Shown here: positions 17,679 to 26,100 of the stretch, in pieces | Position numbering within the stretch: position 1 is the first letter of the stretch | Layout: each line of letters starts with the position of its first letter | Origin: Nostoc sp. LPT | GTDB taxonomy: Bacteria > Cyanobacteriota > Cyanobacteriia > Cyanobacteriales > Nostocaceae | Reading direction: 5' to 3' | DNA length: 41,556 bases | NCBI RefSeq assembly: GCF_017115165.1 | Contig: NZ_JABXKF010000039.1 | Coordinates: 1 to 41,556 of the forward strand | Notes under the pieces: generated by a model | What the model saw: the letters and a program-made list of their open reading frames with translations, nothing else | Database searches by the model: none | What the model was told of the DNA's origin: nothing | Translations under genes and position numbers: made by a program

Positions 17679-18596
17679 ATGTTACAAAATTATGAACCAA
17701 ACTTTAGAAAGCTATCCAACAGTCAGGTGGCGCTACATCCAAACCCTAAAGGAATTATCCAATTTATTGGTAGCTTTATTTTTGGTTCTTTTCCTGCATG
17801 GGCATATAAATATCTACATCAATATCTCTTTGAGCAAGAATATTCACTGATTTTATACCGATTTCCTTTAAATCCGATTCAATTTAATCATTGGGAGGTT
17901 TCTTTTGGCCTACTCAAAGAGCAATATCTTCTGAAAACTGAGATTATCAAAACCTTAAAAAAAGAGAATCAACCTGATGATGTTATAAATACATATTCAA
18001 ATCCTGCTAATTATTCATGGCTTGGTCATAGCCTTGGATGTAAGTACATTATTCTTTTGGAAATTGCGAGCAATGAACCAACGAGGCGAATGCAAATTCT
18101 TCAGGAATGCTTAGACAAAAAAGATGCTGAGGAAGCCATTAAACAGATAGCTTCAATAGAATCTGTGCAGCAAATATCTAAAAGAGTCATTGACCAGTTA
18201 TTACCTACAACAGAATCAGTTAATCAATTTTTCATTAAGGATCAGTCTTCTATCTTACTTGCACCTGAAATCAGTAACACAGTCAGAATTCTGAAATCGA
18301 GCTGGAGAATATCGAACTCTCTAGCCAATCCAAATCAGAAACAAACTGAATGTTTGATCCGATCTAGTAAAGAACTCTTTAACTTAACGGGCGTCATTTC
18401 TTTTAACTGGGATAGTATAGCTGAAGATGACGTAGCGTTCATGGTAGAACAGATTAAAGATAAATATTTCCAACCCTATTTATATAAGGAGCTAGAAGGG
18501 TGGCATTTTCAACCTCTCAGTATTTACATTGAGCATTTAGGTCAGAGCATCGTACATTTCTTTGATGAGCTTAAATATCGACAATCTAATCGCTAG
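17679..18596 (+). CDS. DUF1350 family protein (alpha/beta-hydrolase-like)
   Basis: A 305-residue protein with the features of DUF1350: GIIQFIGSFIFGSFPAWAYKYL near the start, SLILYRFPLN, and the nucleophile-elbow-like GHSLGCKYIILLE (about residue 115). DUF1350 is common in cyanobacteria and plant plastids and looks like an alpha/beta hydrolase of unknown substrate. The gene is more AT-rich than neighbours such as rsgA. It ends immediately before an IS66 transposase remnant. Confidence 0.72.
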   Translation: MLQNYEPNFRKLSNSQVALHPNPKGIIQFIGSFIFGSFPAWAYKYLHQYLFEQEYSLILYRFPLNPIQFNHWEVSFGLLKEQYLLKTEIIKTLKKENQPDDVINTYSNPANYSWLGHSLGCKYIILLEIASNEPTRRMQILQECLDKKDAEEAIKQIASIESVQQISKRVIDQLLPTTESVNQFFIKDQSSILLAPEISNTVRILKSSWRISNSLANPNQKQTECLIRSSKELFNLTGVISFNWDSIAEDDVAFMVEQIKDKYFQPYLYKELEGWHFQPLSIYIEHLGQSIVHFFDELKYRQSNR

Positions 18597-18809
18597 AGGT
18601 ACGAGTACCATAGCTGATACGTTGCGCAATTACTGGATGTCGCAGAGCAGGTTCAGCTTCATTATTGGTAGGTGACAGTTGTGGATTATAGAAAAACGCA
18701 ACCACCGCATCCCAATCTCTCAAAATTTTATTTGCCAAAGCTTTTAATTTGGGATGCTTTGTAACAGTGGCTAGTCGGCAGACTCGATAAAGGCGGTCGG
18801 GGTTTGAGT
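18597..18809 (-). pseudogene. IS66-type transposase remnant (C-terminal part)
   Basis: Read on the minus strand the DNA gives an uninterrupted stretch DRLYRVCRLATVTKHPK, then ILRDWDAVVAFFYNP, LSPTNNEAEPALRHPVIAQR and ISYGTRTS. The NNxAExxLR and xISYGTRT segments match the C-terminal DDE-domain end of IS66-like transposases (usually NNRAERALR). There is no start, no N-terminal half and no terminal repeat, so it is a relic. It abuts the stop codon of the DUF1350 gene. Confidence 0.75.
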
Positions 18810-18860
18810 AAACATTTGGTCACAAACTAAGATTGAAAATCTTTTTACCGATTTTAGATG

Positions 18861-19655
18861 TTATTTACCTGTAAGCTTAACCAGTCCAACACCACCGAAA
18901 TAAAGCCCTAAAACTGCTCCAGCTAAGAGACTTTGAGTCAAGGGGTCAGTAGAAGGCGTCAGGACGGCTCCTAAAACCACTGCTCCCATAATTACGTAAC
19001 GCCAACCAGAAACCATCGTCTCAGAGGAGACAATATTCAAATTACCGAGCAACAGTTGGATGATGGGAATTTGAAATGCTAAACCAGTGCTGAATAACAA
19101 TAGCAGCACAAATTCAAAATATTTATCAATTGACCAAAGTTGTTCGACTACATCTGCTCCGTAGCTAATGAAAAATTTCAACGCTGCGGGGATAAGGAGT
19201 AAATAGGCAAATACTAAACCCGCCCCAAATAGCACACTCGAACCCAAAACCACAGGCCCCAGTAAACGGCGTTCGCGGCGAGTCAGTCCTGGAAGCACAA
19301 ACTGGATAATCTGGTAAAGAATGAAAGGACTAGTAAGTACAAAGCCAGTGTATGCCGCAACTTTGAGGGAGACAAAGAAATATTCTCCAGGTGCAAGTTG
19401 GAGAAATTTTACTCCTTGTGCTGGAACCTCAAGTAGCTGGACAATCGGCTTAACGGCAAAGAAACAGCCAATAATGCCTACTGCTACGGCAATCAACGAA
19501 TAAAAAATCCGTTGCCGCAACTCTTCTAGGTGGTCGAAAAGGGACATTTCAACTTCACCAGGCAACTCATCAAGAGGATCGGTGTCTGAGTTGTCATATC
19601 CTTCTGGGTCGAGGTTAGGAACGTTTACAGTATCTACGTCTTGTGAAGGCGTCAC
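18861..19655 (-). CDS. tatC: Sec-independent protein translocase TatC
   Basis: Polytopic receptor of the twin-arginine system, moving folded proteins (including Rieske) across thylakoid or plasma membrane. From GTG 19655 the product is 264 residues: an acidic N-terminal extension (about 45 residues), then the conserved [18 protein letters not shown], six hydrophobic spans, and motifs [21 protein letters not shown] and the fourth/fifth-helix regions. The GTG has GGAG at good spacing; a TTG at 19676 is possible but lies in a tandem repeat (AATTCAAA). The family motifs are all present. Confidence 0.95.
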   Translation of the reverse strand: MTPSQDVDTVNVPNLDPEGYDNSDTDPLDELPGEVEMSLFDHLEELRQRIFYSLIAVAVGIIGCFFAVKPIVQLLEVPAQGVKFLQLAPGEYFFVSLKVAAYTGFVLTSPFILYQIIQFVLPGLTRRERRLLGPVVLGSSVLFGAGLVFAYLLLIPAALKFFISYGADVVEQLWSIDKYFEFVLLLLFSTGLAFQIPIIQLLLGNLNIVSSETMVSGWRYVIMGAVVLGAVLTPSTDPLTQSLLAGAVLGLYFGGVGLVKLTGK

Positions 19656-19669
19656 GTCGCTTCGCTCCG

Positions 19670-20062
19670 AATTCAAAATTCAAAATTCAAAATTAACAAT
19701 ACCCAAAATTTATTTATGGGCTTGTATCATGAGTGTTTGTCGGTCATCGACCATTTCGGTGACTCAGCATTCTTCATTATTTTATCTGGGGAATGCAGTT
19801 ACTAAGATATGTTTTTGGGTGATGTGGGTTTTTTGTCCTGTTTTTTGGGTTTGCATCTGCATAAGTTAGTAGGAAGCCATCTTGTAGGCAATGCCTAACC
19901 TAAAAAAAGCTGGAACCAATAATTTAGAAATCACGTCTTTGTAGCTAGTAGCGCTGCATAAATTCACACAACATCAACATTTAATACTCAGTTTTAAAAA
20001 TCCGGTTCATCAAGGTGGCATCTATACATAGGGTAATCGGAAATTGTTAACTGAGGTTGGGT
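19670..20062. other. Intergenic region upstream of tatC
   Basis: About 390 bases that begin with an AATTCAAA tandem repeat (19670-19694), just upstream of the tatC start. The remaining DNA shows no recognisable gene or RNA. It must contain the tatC promoter and that of the small gene at 20063. Confidence 0.6.
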
Positions 20063-20293
20063 ATGAACCGGATAATTTGCATTGCCCTCATGGCATTGCC
20101 TGTTTATTTATACAATGTTGAGCTAGGCAATACTTCTAGTAGTGACGTGACAATTGTTAAAAACCAGTATCCCACAATAGCTGCTCTAATTGCTTACAGT
20201 ACAAATGCTCAGTTACGTATCTTGCCGTGGCAAATATCGGCTAGAGATGACCAAACCGAAGATTGCCTTCGTGCTGGCACTTGTAAAGATTGA
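20063..20293 (+). CDS. Small hypothetical exported protein
   Basis: A 76-residue protein starting MNRIICIALMALPVYLYNVELG, which looks like a signal peptide (short basic n-region, hydrophobic core). The rest is polar, with two cysteines near the end (DCLRAGTCKD) that could form a disulfide. ATG 20063 is preferred to TTG 20057. It is followed by the AATTCGT tandem repeat at 20298-20322. I do not recognise the family. Confidence 0.55.
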   Translation: MNRIICIALMALPVYLYNVELGNTSSSDVTIVKNQYPTIAALIAYSTNAQLRILPWQISARDDQTEDCLRAGTCKD

Positions 20294-20297
20294 GACT

Positions 20298-20322
20298 AAT
20301 TCGTAATTCGTAATTCGTAATT
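20298..20322. repeat. AATTCGT tandem repeat
   Basis: Three consecutive AATTCGT units followed by AATTACG, right after the small exported protein and before the SDR gene. The same unit forms the outer arms of the inverted repeat at 17318-17450. Confidence 0.85.
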
Positions 20323-20349
20323 ACGGCAGCCCATCATCAAAGAAAATTA

Positions 20350-21207
20350 ATGGTTGTAGAAAATCAAAGTACAGTAGTGGTTACAGGAGCCTCAACAGGA
20401 ATTGGTCAAGCGTGTGCTTTGCTTTTAGACCAATTGGGCTTCTCTGTTTTTGCTGGAGTGCGTCAAGATGTTGATGCTCAAACACTTAAACAGAAAGGGT
20501 CACAAAGGCTGATTCCGATTTTTTTAGATGTTACTGACGCTGAATCGATCGCAGCTGCGGTTGATACGGTAACAAATGCAGTTGGTGGTGGGGGAATTTT
20601 AGGTTTAGTGAATAATGCCGGAATTGCTGTCCCTGGGCCGTTAGAATTATTAGCGATCGCCGATTTTCAACACCAGATGCAGGTTAATGTCACTGGACAA
20701 TTAGCTGTGACACAAGCATTTCTTGGCCTTTTACGCCAAAGTCGGGGTCGAATTGTCAATATGGGTTCTATTGCTGGTAGGAGTCCTACGCCGTTTCTGG
20801 GCGCTTACAATGCTTCTAAATTTGCCTTGGAAGCACTTACTGATGTGATGCGGATGGAGTTACGACCTTGGGGAATCTCGGTTTCAATTGTTGAACCTGG
20901 TTCTATTGCTACCCCAATCTGGGAAAAGTCTCTTAGTCAATCTGAAATAGCACAGCACGATTTACCACAATCGGCACAAAATCTCTACGGTCAAGCGATG
21001 AATGTTGTCCGCGAGAAAATGCAGATTCTCGCATCTAAGGGAATTTCTGCGGATATTGTCGCTCAAGTTGTTGTCCATGCGCTGACTGCAAAACAACCCA
21101 AGACGCGCTACCTTGTTGGACAAGATGCCAAAATTGGAGCTGTGCTGAAGCATATTTTGCCCGATCGGCTACATGACAAGATAATTTTATACTCAATGGG
21201 GCTGTAG
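20350..21207 (+). CDS. Short-chain dehydrogenase/reductase (SDR)
   Basis: An NAD(P)-dependent oxidoreductase of the classical SDR type, 285 residues. Visible: cofactor motif TGASTGIG, NNAG (LVNNAGIAVPG), the catalytic Ser (NMGSIAGRSP) and YxxxK (YNASK). After the core there is a C-terminal part typical of the SDR subgroup related to retinol/steroid dehydrogenases (SIVEPGSIATPIWEKS). Substrate unknown. It is monocistronic and followed by a 633-base non-coding region. Confidence 0.92.
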   Translation: MVVENQSTVVVTGASTGIGQACALLLDQLGFSVFAGVRQDVDAQTLKQKGSQRLIPIFLDVTDAESIAAAVDTVTNAVGGGGILGLVNNAGIAVPGPLELLAIADFQHQMQVNVTGQLAVTQAFLGLLRQSRGRIVNMGSIAGRSPTPFLGAYNASKFALEALTDVMRMELRPWGISVSIVEPGSIATPIWEKSLSQSEIAQHDLPQSAQNLYGQAMNVVREKMQILASKGISADIVAQVVVHALTAKQPKTRYLVGQDAKIGAVLKHILPDRLHDKIILYSMGL

Positions 21208-21840
21208 ATTACTGGTTGTCAATACTTCAGAGGTCGTCACTCTGAATGCAAAGGCTGTCATTAACAAAATCATGGTTTTCATCACAAAATCATGATTTTC
21301 ATCAATAAAATTATGGTTTTCATCAACAAAATCATATTTTCATCAACAAAATCATGATTTTCATCAATAAAATCGTGCTGATTTCAGAACGAGAAGCAAA
21401 ATCTAGTCAAAAAGTGACTCTGAACTCAAGTTTACTCAACCAACGTTTTTGTTAAAAGCCTTATGCTACAAAGATTGTAGATTATAATTTTGTAAAATTG
21501 ACGAAAGCTCGTTAATAAATCAAGCTGATGATGAGTTCAAGAGAGCTATAAAACTGTACTTAACAGTACCTTTTTTTGTGTTGGATATTTTTAATATTCA
21601 TAAGAGTACCTTATTTAATATTCGATATATTTCCTATTTGTACTTATAGTAGTATTTCTGCTTACTTTAACTAAAACATCACCATTAATATGTGCTATAT
21701 CGAACATAGATATAAACAATCATCCTGAATGCTGCTAGTTTAGTTAGTAGTTTGATTAAAATAAGGCATAAATTACCTAAAATCAATATATTTATCTAGT
21801 AAATTTTTGCATCCCCATTCCTGAGTGAACTTGATTAGTT
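21208..21840. other. Long intergenic region before the AAA/STAND genes
   Basis: Holds the tandem repeats at 21263-21375 and then about 460 bases of AT-rich DNA with no gene. It is the likely promoter and regulatory region for the AAA ATPase and STAND-WD40 pair. I cannot place a reliable promoter. Confidence 0.6.
21263..21375. repeat. AT-rich 20-21-base tandem repeat with palindromic units
   Basis: Five to six units of about AACAAAATCATGATTTTCATC, some with single changes. Each unit carries the palindrome AAAATCATGATTTT. It lies upstream of the AAA ATPase gene and could be a row of regulator sites or a recombination-prone repeat. Confidence 0.85.
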
Positions 21841-23172
21841 ATGCTCCTAGATTTAGAAAGATTTTATCAGGCTTGCAATCCCAGCAGACCTCTAATTATA
21901 GGAAACCCTAGCGATCGCAGGTACTATATCGATTTTGCTGCGGTGCGGGGTGGCAAAATTATCGAAGCTTTGCAGCGCACGATCGCTAGAATATCGCCAG
22001 ATATCCCAACTTGTCAACTATTTACAGGACATCTCGGTTGTGGAAAATCAACAGAGTTGTTGCGCCTGAAAGCTGAGTTAGAAGTGGAGCAATTTCATGT
22101 AGTTTACTTTGAGTCTACCCATGTCTTAGAAATGGCAGATGTGGATGTGACTGATATTTTGTTAGCGATCGCTGGACAGGTGAGTGAAAGCCTAGAAGCG
22201 ATGAAAATTAGGCTCAAACCTACCTACTTTACCAAGTTGTTTGGTGAAGTTGTAGATTTTCTGCAAACGCCAATTGACCTTGGCTTAGAAGCAGAGTTAT
22301 CTGTAGGGATTGCCAAAATTACCGCGAAAACTAAAGAAAGTCCGCAATTAAGGCGGCGGTTAAGAGATTATCTCGAACCGCGAACCGCAAATATTTTACA
22401 GTCAATTAATCAAGAATTACTAGAACGTGCCACCAAGGAACTGAAAGCCAGGGGTAAAAAAGGACTGGTGGTGATTGTTGATAACTTGGATCGAGTTGCA
22501 ATTCGACCTTTACCATCGGGGCGATCGCTGCCAGAATATTTATTTATTCAGCGGGGCGAACAGTTACGCAAACTGAATTGTCATGTAGTCTACACTATTC
22601 CTCTAGCCTTGACTTTCTCCAACGATAGCGCCGAACTTCAGCATCGTTTGGGGGGAGGAGTTGCACCAAAAGTTTTACCGATGATACCTGTGCGTTTGCG
22701 CTCTGGCGAGATTTTTTTGCAAGGGCTAGCAATGATGCGGCAAATGGTGCTAGCTAGAGCTTTTCCAGACATTTTACCTAGCGATCGGTTAGGCTTAATT
22801 ACAGAGGTGTTTGATAATCTGGAAACCTTAGATCGATTGTGCCTAATGAGTGGCGGTCATGTACGCGACTTACTAGGTTTACTGTTTGACTGTCTGCGAG
22901 AACAAGATCCACCCTTTGACCGGGAATGTGTTGAATTGGTAATTAGAAGACAGCGGGATTACCGAGCTAACGCTATCGACCCCCATGAGTGGGAACTAAT
23001 CTTTCAGGTAGTGCAACAGCAGCGAGTTAGAGGTGATATAGAATACCACACCCTTTTGCGAAGTCTATTTGTATTTGAATACCGCGATCATCAGGGAGCT
23101 TGGTTTGCCGTCAACCCAGTTTTAGCGGAGACAGAAAAATTTAAATCATGGTTGAACGACACGCACAAGTAG
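21841..23172 (+). CDS. AAA/STAND-like ATPase
   Basis: A 443-residue P-loop ATPase: Walker A GHLGCGKSTELLRLK (about residue 60), Walker B VVIVDNLDR (about 212-220), then an arginine-containing segment and a C-terminal winged-helix-like part (LFVFEYRDHQGAWFAVNPVL). The N-terminus (LERFYQACNPSRPLIIGNP) resembles ATPases fused to or paired with larger NTPases in cyanobacteria. It overlaps the next gene by 25 bases in another frame, so the two products probably act together. No enzyme activity beyond nucleotide binding is visible; a role in signalling or defence is inference from the partner and the neighbouring genes. Confidence 0.82.
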   Translation: MLLDLERFYQACNPSRPLIIGNPSDRRYYIDFAAVRGGKIIEALQRTIARISPDIPTCQLFTGHLGCGKSTELLRLKAELEVEQFHVVYFESTHVLEMADVDVTDILLAIAGQVSESLEAMKIRLKPTYFTKLFGEVVDFLQTPIDLGLEAELSVGIAKITAKTKESPQLRRRLRDYLEPRTANILQSINQELLERATKELKARGKKGLVVIVDNLDRVAIRPLPSGRSLPEYLFIQRGEQLRKLNCHVVYTIPLALTFSNDSAELQHRLGGGVAPKVLPMIPVRLRSGEIFLQGLAMMRQMVLARAFPDILPSDRLGLITEVFDNLETLDRLCLMSGGHVRDLLGLLFDCLREQDPPFDRECVELVIRRQRDYRANAIDPHEWELIFQVVQQQRVRGDIEYHTLLRSLFVFEYRDHQGAWFAVNPVLAETEKFKSWLNDTHK

Positions 23173-26100
23173 ATATTAGAGCAGCTAACGAGCGGGCTTT
23201 AAGGAGTTTGGGGAGAGCAATTACCCTTTCTAACGGTCAATTTTCCCTGGTTTTGGTGTGCTGCAATTATCGAGTTTTGCAAGAGCAAATGCTGCAACGA
23301 CTCGAAGAACTCTCAGGAGTACACCACATTCAAAAGGTAATTCTGCCGCATAATGCTAGAAGTCTTTACACAAGTATTCATTTACAACTCCTAACCGAAG
23401 CTAATCCGCCATCGGCGTTGATGATTTTGGGTTTAGAGTCAGTTGATGGACTCGACGATTTACTGAGGTCTATCAATCATATTCGGGATGAATTTCGCAA
23501 ACGCCACCCATTTCCGATGATTTTGTGGGTGAATGAGGAAATATTGCAAAAGATAGTCCGTTTAGCACCAGATTTTGCTAGTTGGGCGGCGACACCGATT
23601 CGGTTTGAAATGACAACTCAATCACTGCTGCAATTTCTGCAACAGGAAACTGACTCTTTATTTGCTACGGTGTTAGCAAACGATGCTGCACAACACCAAC
23701 CTCCTCAAGTTGCCAAGCATTATTCCACTGTCGAGCAAGTCTGGGAGCATAGTTATGAACTCCACTTTGCGATTAAAGAGTTGCACAATCGTGGTATTAC
23801 CTTAGAGCCAGAACTATACGCTAGTTTAGAATTTGTTTTTGGTCTAGATAATTATATTAGCGATCGCATCAATACAGGTTTAAGCCATTTTCAGCAAAGC
23901 TTGCAGGTTTGGCAAAAGTTGGCAGAGACAGAGGAAGCAGGGGAGCAGGGGAGCAGGGGAGCAGGGGGAGATGAGGGGGTATTTTCTTCGTCTACGCCTC
24001 CTAATCGCCCATCTACCTTACTGCTGCGACAGGGAATTTTGCTGTTTTATATTGGGTTGTGTTATTGCCGTTTTGCAGAACAAAATCAAATAGAAAACCG
24101 CCGCCATTGGTACACTGCTAAATCTTATTTTCAGCAGTGCTTGAATATTTTGCAGGTGGCTGGGCGTTTAGATATAGTTGCTGGATTTATTAATCAACTC
24201 GCTGAGGTTTTGCAATATCTGCAAGAGTGGGAAGAATTGCAAACAGTTGCTCAAAAGTCTCTAGAGTTACATCAAACTTATGGTACTCAAATCCAACTAG
24301 CTTGTGACTACGGTTTTCTGGCGCAAGTAGCTGTACAGCAGTCGCGGTGGGTACAGGCGAGTATCTTAGCACACGTATCACTGCTGAAATTAGGTGAGGC
24401 GCAAAAGCAGAATGACCCTTATAACTGCTTATTTCCATTATTATTGGCGCAAATTTACTATTTAGTGTTGGCGAAAGCACAGCGAAATTTAGGTGAGCTA
24501 GTAATCGCTCATGAATACTTAGATAAGGCAACAAAAGAACTGCCAGCAGCCTTAGAAAGCAGTGCCCATCAATACGATGCCCATCGTTATATTCGCTTAT
24601 TGCGGCGACTGCGATCGCTCTACTTTGAAGAAGGGCGATATTTAGAAGCCTATTACATTCGCCAAAAACGGCGTTCTGTTGAGCAGCAGTATGGTTTTCG
24701 GGCTTTTATTGGTGCAGGGCGGTTGCAACCTCAAAGACAGGCGACAAATCCAGCATTAATGTCACCTTCTGGAAGTAGTAGCGTTGCTCTAGAAATTGCG
24801 GCTTCTGGTCGAGAGCGTGATATTAATAACTTAATTGGCAGAATTAGCCGCGCCGATCAAAAATTGACAGTGATTCACGGTCAATCAGGGGTGGGTAAGA
24901 GTTCTACCGTCACGGCGGGTTTAGTTCCAGCGCTGCAAAATCGAGCCATTGGCGATCAAATAGCCGTGCCTGTGGTACTGCAAGTTTATACCGATTGGGC
25001 ACGGGAATTAGGGAAATCTTTAAGTGAGGCGATGTCTAGTGATGCATCCCTGGCGATTTACGCTGATATTAAGCCAGAAGCAGCCATTGAATCGGAGGCT
25101 TTACCTTACTCTGGTACACCGTTCACCATTGGTAGAATTTTACAACAACTCCAAGAAAATGCCGATCGCCATTTGATCACAGTTTTAATTTTTGACCAAT
25201 TTGAAGAATTTTTCTTTGGTTATAGCGATCGCAATCAAAAACAAGAGTTTGATAAATTTATTAGCGACTGCCTCAATATACCCTTTGTTAAAGTCATCCT
25301 TTCCTTGCGAGAAGATTATTTACATCGTTTATTAGACTTTAAACATCTCTCGGCACTGGAAGCGATTAATAATAATATTCTCGATAAGCATATTCGCTAC
25401 CAGTTAAATAACTTTTCGCCGGAATATGCTAAAGCAATTATCCGAAAATTGACGGAGCGATCGCAGTTTAATTTAGAACCTGCTTTAATTGATGCCTTAA
25501 TCGAAGATTTATCAACAGAATTTGGAGAAGTCCGCCCGATTGAATTACAAGTTGTGGGAGCGCAAATTCAAGATGAACGAATCACTACACTAGAAGAATA
25601 TCAGCCATATAGACCCAACAAACTCATCGAACGATATATTAAGGAACTGATTAAAGACTGCGGCACAGAAAATGAACGAGCCGCTTTACTCGTCTTATAT
25701 TTATTAACAGATGAAAGCAACAACCGACCTTTTAAAACTCGTGCTGAGTTAGCGGCGCAGCTAGCAGAGTTAGAAGATGCTGACAAATTAGATTTAGTAT
25801 TAGAAATTTTAGTGCGCTCTGGTTTAGTAGTTCTCTTTCCTGATGTACCAGAACGCTATCAACTGATTCACGATTATTTAGTAAACTTGATTCGCTACCT
25901 ACAACAACAAGAATCGAGCTTACAGGTACAACTAAATCAGTTGCGCTACAAAGTAGAACAAAGTAAAGCTGAGATTGAGCGACTGAAGAGTGAACTTAGT
26001 CAAAATAAGCAGCGTTCTAAATTGGTAGCTCCTCATCCCCAACAGGGATTAGATTTATTAACAGAATTGCGAGAATTACACAAGCGGGAAGAATTAAGTC

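Noticed and set aside
21263..21375. CRISPR array
   Set aside because: The units follow each other directly with no unique spacers, and no cas genes are near.
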